Below, piece by piece: positions 34,528-44,790 of a stretch of 64,000 bases of DNA (its first letter is position 1; each line of letters begins with the position of its first letter). The notes below the pieces were generated by a model that saw nothing but the letters and a program-made list of their open reading frames with translations, had not been told where the DNA came from and ran no database searches. Origin of the DNA: Streptomyces sp. NBC_01669 (GTDB taxonomy: Bacteria > Actinomycetota > Actinomycetes > Streptomycetales > Streptomycetaceae). The translations under genes were made by a program, and so were the position numbers. The stretch is from NCBI RefSeq assembly GCF_026339735.1, contig NZ_JAPEQG010000001.1, forward strand, positions 1,240,001 to 1,304,000, in the 5' to 3' direction.

Positions 34528-37500
34528 CGCTCATCCCTCATTCCCGCACCGCTGACCAGCCGGAGGTTCGCTTCAAGCCCACGCGCGCCGGGGTGATCGG
34601 CCTCTGGGACTACACCGACGAGGAGTTCGTCTTCGCCGACGGCCGCCTGGTCCTGCGCGGGCACAACGGTTCCGGCAAGACCAAGGCCCTCGAAGTCCTG
34701 TTCCCCCTCGTACTGGACGGTGTCCTTGACGCGCGGCGTCTTGATCCGTTCAGCGGCGAGGAGCGGACCATGAAGTCGAACCTGCTCTACAAGGAGCAGG
34801 AGTCCGCTTACGGCTATGTATGGATGGAGTTCGCCCGCACCGGACCCGATGATGAGGTCCTTGAAGCCGTCACCGTGGGGATCGGCATGCGGGTGACCAA
34901 GCCGATGTCCACGCCGGCCCGCTTCTTCTTCGTCACCGAGGGCAGGGTCGGCATCGACTTCGGTCTGCTGGACGCCGCCTCGCGCCCGCTGCGGGAGAAC
35001 GCCCTGAAGAAGCTGCTGGGCGAAGGGGCCATCTACGCAACGGCGGAGGCGTACCGCGAGGCGATCGATGACCGGCTGTTCGGGCTGGGCCGCGAGCGCT
35101 ACAACCAACTGGTCAATCTTCTGCTCCAGCTGCGGCGCCCTCTGCTGGCCAAGGACCTCGACCCGGTCAAGGTGTCCGACACCCTCACCGCCGGACTGCG
35201 CCCCGTCGATGATGCCCTCGTCCTCCAAGCCGCCCGCGACTTCGAGAACCTCGCCGAGATCCAGGCGCTCCTCAACGCCCTGATGGGGGCGGATACCGCA
35301 GTCCGTAACTTCCTGCGTGAATACACCAGTTACCTGCGCGCCCATGCCCGTGACCGCGTCGACCATGTCTCCGGGCGCATCCAGGACACGGCCATCCAAT
35401 GTGAGACGATCATGGAAGCGGCGGGCGACCGCCGCGCCGCCGAGCGGGAGCTGGCCACGGCACAGCAGGAGCGGGATACCAGCGAGCGCCGGTGCAATGA
35501 GATCGACGCCCGTCTGACCGAGTACAAGAACCACGACGCCATCAAGAAGCAGGACGGACTCAAGGAACTGCGCGAGCGCGTACGCACCGAGCGCCTGGGT
35601 ATCGACGGCAGTGAACACCACCTCAACAGGGCCCAGGCGAGCTTGGCCACTCTCAAGCGGGAGGCGGACCGCGCCCTCCAGCGGCACGATGAACTGCGCA
35701 AAGCTGCCTCCCGGCACACCCACGGCCTCATGGACGCAGCGCGCCGTTGCGGCATCCTGAACGACGACGACACGCTGAATCTCGGTGCTGAGCTGGACAC
35801 GCATATCGCGGGTCGGGTTGCCGCGCGTCGCAGCGAACTGCAGGACGTACACGACCTCCTGGGCGCCTTCGAGAACGCCACGAAGGACCAAGAACGCGAG
35901 CAGGAGCAGTGCGACGCGGCGAGCAGCGAGCTGACGGAGACCGAGCGGCAGTCCGCCACAGCGGCCGAGCAGCTCACCACCGCCCGCGTAGAGACCGGCC
36001 AGGAACTGGACGACTTCATCGGCCGCTGGAGCGGCAGCGACGACACCGCAGTCCTGGTCGCCGCCGACGGCGACGTGCTGCGCGCTGCCATCGACGCCGT
36101 GGAGGAACCCGAAGCGGCCCCGCTGCCGGAGGTCTTCCATAACCTCGTCGACCGGCGCCGCACCAGCGCGCTGACCCGCGTTGCGACGTTGAAGCGGCAG
36201 CACAGCGACATTGCGGACGCTCTGCGCGCCACGCAGGCTGAGCGCGACACCGTGGCAGCCGAGGGCGACGATGCACCACCCTTCGGTGACCTGCGCCCTG
36301 CCAGCCGCGATGAGCGGCCGGGCGCCCCGCTGTGGCAGCTCGTACGGTTCGCCGATCACATCTCCGACGGCCACGCGGCTGCGGTGGAAGGCGCCCTGTA
36401 CGCGGCCGGCCTTCTCACCGCCTGGCTGCACCCCGACGCTGCGCTGACCGACCAGGCGCTGCACGACAAGATCGCCGACGCCTATCTGCGCCCGCTGCCT
36501 CCTGCTCAGCGCCCCACCGGACGGACCCTGGCCGATGTCCTGCTCGTCGAAGATCAGCAGCACGTCAGCTCTGCCACCGTCCAGGCTGTTCTGGCCTCCG
36601 TCGCCGTCATGGACGACGCCCCGGCATTGGACGATGCGCTCTCTGCTCCCTCGGTGACCACCGGCTCGCACTTCTGCCTCGGCGTCCAGGTCGGTGCGCA
36701 TCCCAAGGCACAGCCCGAGTACATCGGGACCACCGCACGGGCCGCCCGCCGGCGCGAGCGGCTGGATCGACTCGAAGAATCCATCGCCGCCCTGGAAGCT
36801 GACCTCGCCGGTATCGAGGAAGAGCAGCGGTACGCGCAGGAAGCATGCGACGACTTCGACCGCGCCAGGCGCGAGCTCCCCCGCACCCAGGCGATCACCG
36901 AAGCCGTGCGTGAGGTCGCGGTGGTGGCGGAGAAGGTCGCCGGAGCCCGCCGCCGCCTCACCGAAGTACGCAAGCGACTCGACGGGGCGATCGCCCGGGC
37001 CCATGAGAAGAACCGGCAGCTTCGCCATGCCGCCACGGCCGCACGCCTGCCCACCCATCGCGAGGAACTGGACAACGTCGCCCAGGCCATCGACGACTTC
37101 GCCGACGCCGGCAAAGAGCTCTCCACCTGCCGGGAGCAGACCGAGGCCGCCGAGCGCGACATCGCCGGCCGGAAGGAGATCATCGACGAGCAGACCGAGT
37201 CCTGCACAGAGCAGGCCGAAGCGCTGCAGGCGCGCACGGACGAGTTCGCCGTTCAGGAGGAGCGTCTGCGGACCCAGGAGGCAACGCTCGAAGCCCCTCT
37301 GCAGGAGATTCTCCAGCAGATCGCGGAATCCGAGGAACAGCTCGCGGAGGCACAGACAACCTACGGCCGTGCGAAGAAGGATGCACAAGAGCAGCGAGAC
37401 CGGCTGCTGAAGGCGACCCACGCCCTGGAGTTCGGCCAGACAGCATTGGCCACGGCCGTGGCCGAGCAGGTGCGCACCACCCTCACACTGGAGCCGTACG

Positions 37501-38843
37501 CCCGGCCCGACCTTCTCGGCCTACTCGAAGCAACCACCGACACCCTCTGGCTGCCGCACGACATGTGGCCGAGTCCCGAGCAGGCAGTCCAAGCGCTCAT
37601 GGACAGCCTCACCTCGCCCGAGACCTCCCTCACGGGAACGGAGGCCGCCCGAAGCGTCGTCCCCGAATCCGTCGCCTCACTGATCACCGCGCTCGACGAG
37701 GCGACCCGTGGTCGCCCGATCACCGCGAGCCTCCTGAAGACCGTCACGACAAAGATCTCCACCGCCATCACCACGCTGGAGTCAGCCCTGCTGGAATCCG
37801 ACCAGGGCTACCTCTTCGAGTGGGAGCCGGCCGGCGACATCATCCTGGCCCGGGTCACCGACAGCGAAGGGCCCGCCCCCGTAGCGGACTTCGGACGCCG
37901 CCTGGCCGAACAGCTCGCCGACCAGAGTGTGCTGCTGGAAGACAAGGAACGCACCGTCCTGGAGGACGGGCTCCTGACCGGCCTGGCCCAGCAAATCCAC
38001 GACCGCACCATCGCCGCCCGCGATCTGGTCAAGAGCATGGACGCCGATACCCGGGCCAAGCCGATGTCCTCCGGCGCGACGGTGGGCATCAACTGGGTCG
38101 TTTCCGACGCCCTCACCGACTCCCAGCAGGCCGTCAACAGGCTGCTCGACAAGGACGCATCCGGCCTGGGCCCCGCCGGGCTGGCCGAGCTCCGCTCCCA
38201 CCTGCGCAGCCAGATCCGCACCAAGGCCGCTGCCGACAAGAAGCGCAGCTACCAGCAGGTCATCGCCGAGGTCCTGGACTACCGGGCCTGGCGCAGATTC
38301 GAACTCCGCCTGTTCCGGCAGGGCATGAGCCCGGAGGAGAAGAAGAAGGGGGAGGTCCTCACCAAGGCCAAGCACAGCGTGATGTCCGGCGGTGAGAAGT
38401 CTGCCTCGATCCACCTGCCGCTCTTCGCAGCCGCCCACGCCCAGTACAGCTCCGCCTACCCCACCTGCCCGCGCCTGATCGCCCTGGACGAGGCATTCGC
38501 CGGCATCGACGAGAAGTACCGCCCCGACCTTCTCGCCCTCACCGCCAAGTTCAACCTCGACCTCTTCATGACGGGCTACGACCTGTGGATCACCTACCCC
38601 GAGGTGCCGCAGATCTCGCACTACGACATGAAGCACGACGAGGCATCCCACACCGTCTCCGCCATGCTGCTCGTCTGGGACGGCGAACAGATCCTCGACG
38701 ACCTCGAATATCCCGAATCCGACGACCTGGCTGCCGAACTCCTCGGCTTCGCACCCCGTCGCCATGTCCCCGCGCAGACAGGACTGCTCGGTGACATCCC
38801 CGACGACGAACCGACGAGCAACGCCGCCGAGGAATCAGCATGA
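34524..38843 (+). CDS. jetC: Wadjet JetC, SMC-like ATPase (TIGR02680)
   Basis: 1439 aa. Walker A GHNGSGKT at residues 46-53. The ABC signature MSGGEKSAS lies near 1284-1292 and Walker B RLIALDEAFAGID near 1316-1328. Between them are two long coiled-coil stretches (about 280-480 and 740-970) with a hinge-like region (about 580-740, PPFGDLRPASRDERPG through GSHFCLGVQVG). This is the motor that extrudes DNA loops and lets the complex sense small circles. All ATPase motifs are intact, so the system is probably functional. Confidence 0.92.
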   Translation: MTLIPHSRTADQPEVRFKPTRAGVIGLWDYTDEEFVFADGRLVLRGHNGSGKTKALEVLFPLVLDGVLDARRLDPFSGEERTMKSNLLYKEQESAYGYVWMEFARTGPDDEVLEAVTVGIGMRVTKPMSTPARFFFVTEGRVGIDFGLLDAASRPLRENALKKLLGEGAIYATAEAYREAIDDRLFGLGRERYNQLVNLLLQLRRPLLAKDLDPVKVSDTLTAGLRPVDDALVLQAARDFENLAEIQALLNALMGADTAVRNFLREYTSYLRAHARDRVDHVSGRIQDTAIQCETIMEAAGDRRAAERELATAQQERDTSERRCNEIDARLTEYKNHDAIKKQDGLKELRERVRTERLGIDGSEHHLNRAQASLATLKREADRALQRHDELRKAASRHTHGLMDAARRCGILNDDDTLNLGAELDTHIAGRVAARRSELQDVHDLLGAFENATKDQEREQEQCDAASSELTETERQSATAAEQLTTARVETGQELDDFIGRWSGSDDTAVLVAADGDVLRAAIDAVEEPEAAPLPEVFHNLVDRRRTSALTRVATLKRQHSDIADALRATQAERDTVAAEGDDAPPFGDLRPASRDERPGAPLWQLVRFADHISDGHAAAVEGALYAAGLLTAWLHPDAALTDQALHDKIADAYLRPLPPAQRPTGRTLADVLLVEDQQHVSSATVQAVLASVAVMDDAPALDDALSAPSVTTGSHFCLGVQVGAHPKAQPEYIGTTARAARRRERLDRLEESIAALEADLAGIEEEQRYAQEACDDFDRARRELPRTQAITEAVREVAVVAEKVAGARRRLTEVRKRLDGAIARAHEKNRQLRHAATAARLPTHREELDNVAQAIDDFADAGKELSTCREQTEAAERDIAGRKEIIDEQTESCTEQAEALQARTDEFAVQEERLRTQEATLEAPLQEILQQIAESEEQLAEAQTTYGRAKKDAQEQRDRLLKATHALEFGQTALATAVAEQVRTTLTLEPYARPDLLGLLEATTDTLWLPHDMWPSPEQAVQALMDSLTSPETSLTGTEAARSVVPESVASLITALDEATRGRPITASLLKTVTTKISTAITTLESALLESDQGYLFEWEPAGDIILARVTDSEGPAPVADFGRRLAEQLADQSVLLEDKERTVLEDGLLTGLAQQIHDRTIAARDLVKSMDADTRAKPMSSGATVGINWVVSDALTDSQQAVNRLLDKDASGLGPAGLAELRSHLRSQIRTKAAADKKRSYQQVIAEVLDYRAWRRFELRLFRQGMSPEEKKKGEVLTKAKHSVMSGGEKSASIHLPLFAAAHAQYSSAYPTCPRLIALDEAFAGIDEKYRPDLLALTAKFNLDLFMTGYDLWITYPEVPQISHYDMKHDEASHTVSAMLLVWDGEQILDDLEYPESDDLAAELLGFAPRRHVPAQTGLLGDIPDDEPTSNAAEESA

Positions 38844-40120
38844 CCAAGGCAGCAGAGATATACGAGCGCTACCGGGGCCCTGAGTTCCGCCGCCTTCTGG
38901 CCGCTGCCCGGCGCTCGCTCGAGCGGAACGGCGGTGAGATCGAGGGCTCCATCAGCCTGACCAATCCGACCACAGCCGAGCGCAACGCGGTCATCGGCAT
39001 CACCGGAACCTACCGCTCGCCTGACATCCGCCGCATCACCCTCCCTCTTTCGGTGCTGGAAGAGAGCGTCCGCAACGTCACGGGCATGTCGCTCCGCGAG
39101 GTCCTGGAACGGATCGGCCCCCCGCTGCGCTTCCGCTCCGAAGAGCGGACCACACTCGAACACGCCCGCCAAAACATCCTGGCCGAGGGCGAGACGAGCC
39201 CGCTGCACACCGAGCACCCCTGGTTCCGGAGATGGCTGGTCGGCCTCGCATCCGACGGCACGATCACCGGGCTGGTCAACAAAGCGGACACCCACCGCTT
39301 CAGCCAGGCTGTCCGCGTCCTGGAATTCCTCCACAGCCGCCCCAGCGGGACGCCTCCGGTCATGCTGCCCTCACTGGCCGACGCCACCACCGGAGACACC
39401 AAAGCCCTCAACCCCGACCGCGGCGCGCTGCCGACCCTGGTCCTGCGGGCCCTGGCCATCGCACGCGGAGTCCCACTCGGACCAGGAGCCGAGGCCCGAC
39501 GCGAGCTGTGGGACGCCTTCGACGTCATCGTCGACGACCTCGCCAGCCGCGCGCTGGTCCTCAACCTCCCCGCGACGGGTCAGGGGCTGGGCCAGTGGCT
39601 CACCGACGCCGCCCGCTACGGCACCCCCTTCCACATCACCCTCCACCAGCTCATCACCCTGCCGATAGCCGTGAACCTGCCAACGGTGTACGTCTGCGAG
39701 AACCCCGCCGTACTGCGCCGCGCCGCCGGCGAGCTGGGCGCGGGCAGCCCACCGCTGATCTGTGCAGAAGGCCGCCCCTCAACCGCCTTCCACCGCCTTG
39801 CCCGCCTTATCGTCGACAACGGCGGTCTGCTCCGGTACCACGGCGACTTCGACTGGCCCGGCATCGCCATGACCAATGCATTGCGCACTCGCTACGGCGC
39901 CGAGCCCTGGCGTATGAGCAGTGGGGACTACCTCAACGGAGTCCGTGCCGACACCGATCACATCCCACTCAGCGGCAAGCCCCAGGGCACATCGTGGGAC
40001 CCGAAACTCTCTGAGATCATGGCCAGGGAGAGAGTCGCCGTCTACGAAGAAGCGGTCGCCGACACTCTCCTGAACGAATGGGCGACGGCCACGTACCGCG
40101 CCACGGGGGAATCCGGATAG
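38840..40120 (+). CDS. jetD: Wadjet JetD, Toprim-type nuclease (DUF2399/TIGR02679)
   Basis: 426 aa, ATGA overlap with jetC. The C-terminal Toprim-like fold has the acidic residue in LICAEGRPS (about 307-315) and the DxD motif in YHGDFDWPG (about 332-341), related to topoisomerase VI subunit A. JetD is the effector that cleaves plasmid DNA once the SMC complex signals a circle. The N-terminal half is a family-specific alpha/beta region. It is the last gene of the operon; a hairpin lies 50 bases downstream. Confidence 0.88.
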   Translation: MTKAAEIYERYRGPEFRRLLAAARRSLERNGGEIEGSISLTNPTTAERNAVIGITGTYRSPDIRRITLPLSVLEESVRNVTGMSLREVLERIGPPLRFRSEERTTLEHARQNILAEGETSPLHTEHPWFRRWLVGLASDGTITGLVNKADTHRFSQAVRVLEFLHSRPSGTPPVMLPSLADATTGDTKALNPDRGALPTLVLRALAIARGVPLGPGAEARRELWDAFDVIVDDLASRALVLNLPATGQGLGQWLTDAARYGTPFHITLHQLITLPIAVNLPTVYVCENPAVLRRAAGELGAGSPPLICAEGRPSTAFHRLARLIVDNGGLLRYHGDFDWPGIAMTNALRTRYGAEPWRMSSGDYLNGVRADTDHIPLSGKPQGTSWDPKLSEIMARERVAVYEEAVADTLLNEWATATYRATGESG

Positions 40121-40171
40121 TCGAGCCTCTTGTATCGCCTACGAAGCTACTGGCGAGCTCTGTGGTTGTGA

Positions 40172-40202
40172 GGCGGCCCGGGGCTGCGGTGCCAGGGCCG
40201 CC
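40172..40202 (+). terminator. candidate terminator of the jet operon
   Basis: 8-bp inverted repeat GGCGGCCC / GGGCCGCC with a 15-base loop, about 50 bases after the jetD stop. There is no U-tract. The roughly 115 bases between it and the kinase start probably contain the kinase promoter, but I cannot name -35 and -10 boxes. Confidence 0.4.
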
Positions 40203-40317
40203 CGTACCGCGTGACAGGGGGCTGAAGTCCCGTCCGGGTTGGTGATCGCTTCGTTAGAGTTGTGGCGCAAGTGGTCAGGCGTCCGTTGAGCAAAGTAATT
40301 CTGGGGGTAGTGAGGCG

Positions 40318-41496
40318 ATGGACGCGGTACCCATGACAATCGGCCGGTACGCGGTCGAGCGCAAGCTCGGAGCGGGAGGGATGGGAGAGGTCTACCTCGC
40401 TTACTCGGCCGCAGGCGAACCTGTTGCGGTGAAAGTGATCCGCCCCGACCGCACAGATCCCCACACCCGCGCCCGCTTCGAACGTGAGGCGACGATCGCG
40501 CGCACGATCTCGGGAACCGGCCGGGTGGCTCGGTTCATCGATGCCGATCCGTTCGCGGAGCAGCCCTGGCTGGCTATGGACTACGTTGCTGGCCGGCCGC
40601 TCTCCGACGTGGTCAAGGACCAGGGGCCACTGGCCCCAGCACTGGTAGCGAGCCTCGGCGCACTGCTGGCCGAGGGTCTGAACGCCGTCCACGATGCCGG
40701 TCTTGTGCACCGCGATCTGAAGGCGCAGAACGTCATGCTGGGCGACTTCGGTCCGGTGATCATCGACTTTGGGCTCGGTGCATTCCTCGGCGCGTCGAAA
40801 GAGTCGCTCAGCCAGGCCGGGATACTCATAGGCACGGTCCGCTGCATGCCGCCCGAGCAGGCGCTGGGACAGGTGGAAGTGACACCGGCCGCCGACGTGT
40901 ACGGACTTGGCACGGCACTGCTGTACGGGGCAACTGGTCACTATCCGTACGACGGCGCCCACTGGGCGGCCGTGGCCGCACAGGTCGCCAACGCGGAGTC
41001 CGGGCCGGACTTGTCCGGGATGCCTGGCGAGCTCGCCCCGGTCGTCGTGCCGATGCTGGCGTACCGGCCTGAGGACCGCCCCTCGCTGGAGGAGGTGACA
41101 CGGCAGTGTGTCGATCTCATGCGTACGCTGGGGACCAGCCCGGCCCGTGCACGGCGTGCACTGATCCAGGCTACGACGGCCGTGGAGCACCCCACGATGG
41201 TGCTGCCACAGCCGGACGCACGAATGCTGGACCGGCTCGATGAGCTCGAAGTGCAGCTGCGCGAGGAACCGGACCCCAGCGCACCGACGCCCCCTGGCCC
41301 GACAGCGGGCGAGGGACCGGCGGCCGATGGCGGCACGACTCCATCGACAGAGCTGTCTCCCGTAACTGCCACGAGGCCCGGAAGGCCGGATGGTCCCAAA
41401 CTCCGCCCGGCACGCCCCCCTGCTTCCCGCCGCGTCGCACAGGAACTGCGCGGGCGCTACGCGAGGGGTCCGGCGCTCGCCTGGCCCAAATCTTGA
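40318..41496 (+). CDS. Ser/Thr protein kinase, soluble (Hanks-type)
   Basis: 392 aa. A complete kinase domain covers residues 5-270: Gly loop LGAGGMGEV 17-25, K39 in VAVKV, E57 in the C helix, HRDLKAQN with D133 and N138, DFG 150-152, PPE 178-180 and D193. The C-terminal 120 residues are Pro/Thr-rich with no membrane segment and no PASTA or other sensor domain. It phosphorylates proteins on Ser/Thr; the targets are unknown. It lies 138 bases upstream of the helicase-methyltransferase operon on the same strand, so it may regulate that defence module, much as PglW-type kinases accompany Pgl systems (inference). Confidence 0.85.
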   Translation: MDAVPMTIGRYAVERKLGAGGMGEVYLAYSAAGEPVAVKVIRPDRTDPHTRARFEREATIARTISGTGRVARFIDADPFAEQPWLAMDYVAGRPLSDVVKDQGPLAPALVASLGALLAEGLNAVHDAGLVHRDLKAQNVMLGDFGPVIIDFGLGAFLGASKESLSQAGILIGTVRCMPPEQALGQVEVTPAADVYGLGTALLYGATGHYPYDGAHWAAVAAQVANAESGPDLSGMPGELAPVVVPMLAYRPEDRPSLEEVTRQCVDLMRTLGTSPARARRALIQATTAVEHPTMVLPQPDARMLDRLDELEVQLREEPDPSAPTPPGPTAGEGPAADGGTTPSTELSPVTATRPGRPDGPKLRPARPPASRRVAQELRGRYARGPALAWPKS

Positions 41497-41634
41497 CCCG
41501 CTGCCGACAATCCACATCTCCCGGTGTTCCCACCTCCTGCCGACGGACAGACCCGTGCGCTACACATGGCAAGGAGCGGACCCGCACATGAGCACTCCGC
41601 AGACCACAAGCACCCGCACCCCTAGGAGCACCAC

Positions 41635-44600
41635 TTGACCACGGCGATGCAGCCCGAGGTTCCCGAGGCGAGCAACGCCGAGCCGGGCCGGAGCGGCCCA
41701 TATGTCGCCACGCGCCCCACCTTCGCCCCCGGCGCCCAGGTCCGCATCCGTGACGAGCAGTGGCTCGTGAAGTCCGTCGAGGGGTCCCTCGACGGACTGA
41801 TGGTCGAGGTCAGCGGCGTCTCCCCGTTCGTACGAGGCACCGACGCGGTCTTCTACTCCGGGCTCGACCAGATCGACGTACTCGATCCGCGGCGCACCCG
41901 ACTCGTGGCCGACGACACTGCCCGGCATGCCAAGGCCCGCCTCTACCTGGAGGCGGTCATCCGCAAGACCGCGCTCCCGCAGACCGAGCACGGTGTCGCG
42001 CTCGCCGACTCCTATCTGATGGACCGGCAGGATCACCAGCTGCGCCCTGCCGAGTTGGCACTGTCCATGCGCAACCCGCAGCCCCGCCTCCTGATCGCGG
42101 ACGTGGTCGGCCTGGGTAAGACGCTGGAGATCGGTGTCACGCTCTGCGAACTGATCCGACGCGGGCGTGGCGAGCGGATCCTCGTGGTGACTCCGGCGCA
42201 CGTCCTGGAGCAGTTCCAGCGCGAGCTGTGGACGCGGTTCTCGCTGCCGCTGGTGCGCCTGGACTCCACCGGCATCCAGCGCGTCCAGCAGGAGATCCCG
42301 GCGGGTCGCAACCCGTTCGCGCACTTCAAGCGGGTCATCGTCTCCGTCGACACCCTCAAGTCGGCAACTTATGCACACCACTTGGAGAGCATCGACTGGG
42401 ACGCAGTGGTCATCGACGAGTCCCACAACCTCGTCAACAAGGGCACCCGCAACAACCGCCTCGCCCGCCGCCTCGCCGAACGCACCGACGCCCTGATTCT
42501 GGCCTCCGCCACCCCGCACAACGGTGACGCCGAATCCTTCGCCGAACTGATCCGGATGCTCGACCCGGCGGCCATCGCCGACCCGAAGAACTACAAGGTC
42601 GCCGACCTCGACCACCTCTACATCCGGCGCACCAAAACCGACCGCGAGGTACGCGACGGCCTCAAGGACAAGCCGTGGGCCAACCGAGGCGCCTCCCTTC
42701 CGGTCACGGCCGACGCGACACCGCGCGAGGTCGCGGTCCTGGAGCAGCTCGCGGACCGGTGGACCCCTGGCGATCCGGACCGCTCCTCCGTGTGTGCCGA
42801 CCCCCTGGTTGCCTACGGCTTCTTGAAGGCATTCCTGTCCTCCCACGTCGCGTTCGGCAAGTCCCTGGAGAGCCGCCGCGCGTACCTGGAGGATCCAAAG
42901 CGCCACAAGGCAGCAGGCGACAAGCCCGAACGCCGTGCCGCACTCTCCGCCGAGAGCGCCGCCCTGACCAAACTCGAAGACCTCCTCTCCGACTTCACCG
43001 ACGAGGACTCGGCGAAGCTCGACGCGCTCGTGCGCACGCTGAAGGAACTCGGCGTCGGCCCGCGCTCCGAGCGCCGCGTCGTGGTCTTCTCCGAGCGGGT
43101 GCACACCCTGAACTGGCTTGCCCGGGTGCTCCCGGCCAAGCTCGACTTCAAGGAGAAGCAACTTGCCGAGCCCGACAAGACCCGCCCGTGGAAGGCGTAC
43201 GGGGGCGCCGTCGAGGTCATGCACGGCGACACCACCAACGACCAGCAACAGCAGGAGATCGTCGACCGCTTCGGCCGCCGCGAGGAGCCCGTACGCCTCC
43301 TCTTCACCGGCGACCTCGCCTCCGAGGGTGTCAACCTGCACCACCAGTGCCACGACCTCGTCCACTACGACCTGCCCTGGTCCCTCATCCGCATCGAGCA
43401 GCGCAACGGACGTATCGACCGTTACGGGCAGGCCCTCAGCCCTGAGTTCCGTGCGATCACCCTCACCGCCGACGTGCCCTGGCGGCGCGACGAGGACAGC
43501 GGCGAGACGCTCACCCTCGACGACCGGCTCGTCGGTACGCGCCTGTTGCGCCGCGAGGAGCAGGCCAACCAGATCGAGACGGGCGAGGGCAGCGCCGAGG
43601 CCGTCACCGGCCTCTATAACGACAAGAAGGAAGAGGACCGCCTCACCCGCGACCTCATCAAGGGCTCCACCGTGGACCGCTCCATCAAGGAGTCCCGGCA
43701 GGAGGCGGGCGATATCCTCGCCGGGCTCCTCGCCAACGTCACTGCCCGTATCGCCGACCCCGCGGCCGCACCTGCCGCCGTCGGCAAGGCGCCGGTGCCC
43801 GAGGCCGACGTGCCCCACGTGTTCGCCGGCACCAAAGCGTACTTCGGCGCAGCGCTGGACCTCATCTACCCGCAGGCCGAACGCGAGGCCCTCGGCTTCA
43901 AGCCCGAAACGGCGGGCGGACGAATCGAATTCACTCCACCCGACGACCTGCAGTACCGCTTCCGCGAGCTGCCGAAGTCGTACCTGGAACAGGAGAAGAT
44001 CCTCACCACGCCCCGGTACGACGGCACGCTCCGTCTCACCTTCGACAAGCAGTACGCCGCCGACCGTCTGGAAGCCGCCCGCAACGCCAAACAGGGCAAG
44101 GGCGACCAGCCGACCTCCCAGTGGCCCAACGTCTCCTACGTCTCCGACATCCACCCCGTCCTCGACTGGGTAACGGACAAGGTCCTTGCCAAGCTCAAGT
44201 ACGACGAGGCGTTCGTCCTCGCCTACCAGGCCGACTCTGCCAAAGCCAAGAAGATCAACGAGGCGCTGCCCGCCGCCCTCAGCGGCCCGGTCTACCTCCT
44301 CCAGGGCGCCTACTCCAATGCCGCGGGTAGGCCCACGGTCGTGGAGTGGATGGCGGTCACCGGCCTCGCCGAGGCCGTCGCGAGCCCCCGCGTGTGGCGG
44401 ATGGACTCGGCGTTCCTCGCCGCGTGCGGCGTCGGCCCGAACATGCCCGGCCGGGGCACGCCCGTCGACGCCGACCAGCTCCAGGCGCTCGTCCCCGCCG
44501 CCGTCGATGCGGCAGAGACACATCTGCGCGAGCGCCGCAGCGACTACGACCGGCAGGTCGACGCCTACCTTGCGCCGTACGAGGACCGGGTCCAGGTCTG

Positions 44601-44790
44601 GGAGCAGGCCGCGCTGGTCGCCGTCGGCAGCCAGCAGAGCCGTCACGACCAGGTGAAGGACACGGCCGCCGGCCGCCGCGCCCTGGTCCGCCGACTGCGC
44701 ACCGCGGGCGACCCCATGCTGCGGGTGCTCGGCGTACTCGAACCCCTCCACACCGCCACCGCGAACAACGCCGAGGAGTCCGCACGATGA
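41635..44790 (+). CDS. SNF2-family helicase (DISARM DrmD-like)
   Basis: 1051 aa; TTG start behind TAGGAG. Helicase motif I DVVGLGKT at 156-163, DESH at 261-264, SATPHN as motif III, and motif VI QRNGRIDRYGQ near 590. The SNF2 core is followed by an approximately 400-aa C-terminal region with basic and helical parts typical of DrmD-like or RapA-like proteins. It is an ATP-driven DNA translocase or remodeller expected to act with the methyltransferase encoded next (ATGA overlap). Start of a four-gene operon with every junction overlapping. The drmD label is by resemblance and was not tested. Confidence 0.8.
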   Translation: MTTAMQPEVPEASNAEPGRSGPYVATRPTFAPGAQVRIRDEQWLVKSVEGSLDGLMVEVSGVSPFVRGTDAVFYSGLDQIDVLDPRRTRLVADDTARHAKARLYLEAVIRKTALPQTEHGVALADSYLMDRQDHQLRPAELALSMRNPQPRLLIADVVGLGKTLEIGVTLCELIRRGRGERILVVTPAHVLEQFQRELWTRFSLPLVRLDSTGIQRVQQEIPAGRNPFAHFKRVIVSVDTLKSATYAHHLESIDWDAVVIDESHNLVNKGTRNNRLARRLAERTDALILASATPHNGDAESFAELIRMLDPAAIADPKNYKVADLDHLYIRRTKTDREVRDGLKDKPWANRGASLPVTADATPREVAVLEQLADRWTPGDPDRSSVCADPLVAYGFLKAFLSSHVAFGKSLESRRAYLEDPKRHKAAGDKPERRAALSAESAALTKLEDLLSDFTDEDSAKLDALVRTLKELGVGPRSERRVVVFSERVHTLNWLARVLPAKLDFKEKQLAEPDKTRPWKAYGGAVEVMHGDTTNDQQQQEIVDRFGRREEPVRLLFTGDLASEGVNLHHQCHDLVHYDLPWSLIRIEQRNGRIDRYGQALSPEFRAITLTADVPWRRDEDSGETLTLDDRLVGTRLLRREEQANQIETGEGSAEAVTGLYNDKKEEDRLTRDLIKGSTVDRSIKESRQEAGDILAGLLANVTARIADPAAAPAAVGKAPVPEADVPHVFAGTKAYFGAALDLIYPQAEREALGFKPETAGGRIEFTPPDDLQYRFRELPKSYLEQEKILTTPRYDGTLRLTFDKQYAADRLEAARNAKQGKGDQPTSQWPNVSYVSDIHPVLDWVTDKVLAKLKYDEAFVLAYQADSAKAKKINEALPAALSGPVYLLQGAYSNAAGRPTVVEWMAVTGLAEAVASPRVWRMDSAFLAACGVGPNMPGRGTPVDADQLQALVPAAVDAAETHLRERRSDYDRQVDAYLAPYEDRVQVWEQAALVAVGSQQSRHDQVKDTAAGRRALVRRLRTAGDPMLRVLGVLEPLHTATANNAEESAR

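Noticed and set aside
34440..37421. 993-aa minus-strand reading frame inside jetC
   Set aside because: Antisense shadow of a strongly supported gene; typical of high-GC DNA and without family motifs.
41560..44751. 1063-aa minus-strand reading frame opposite the SNF2 helicase
   Set aside because: Shadow caused by GC-rich codons; Gly/Val-rich low-complexity translation, no motifs.
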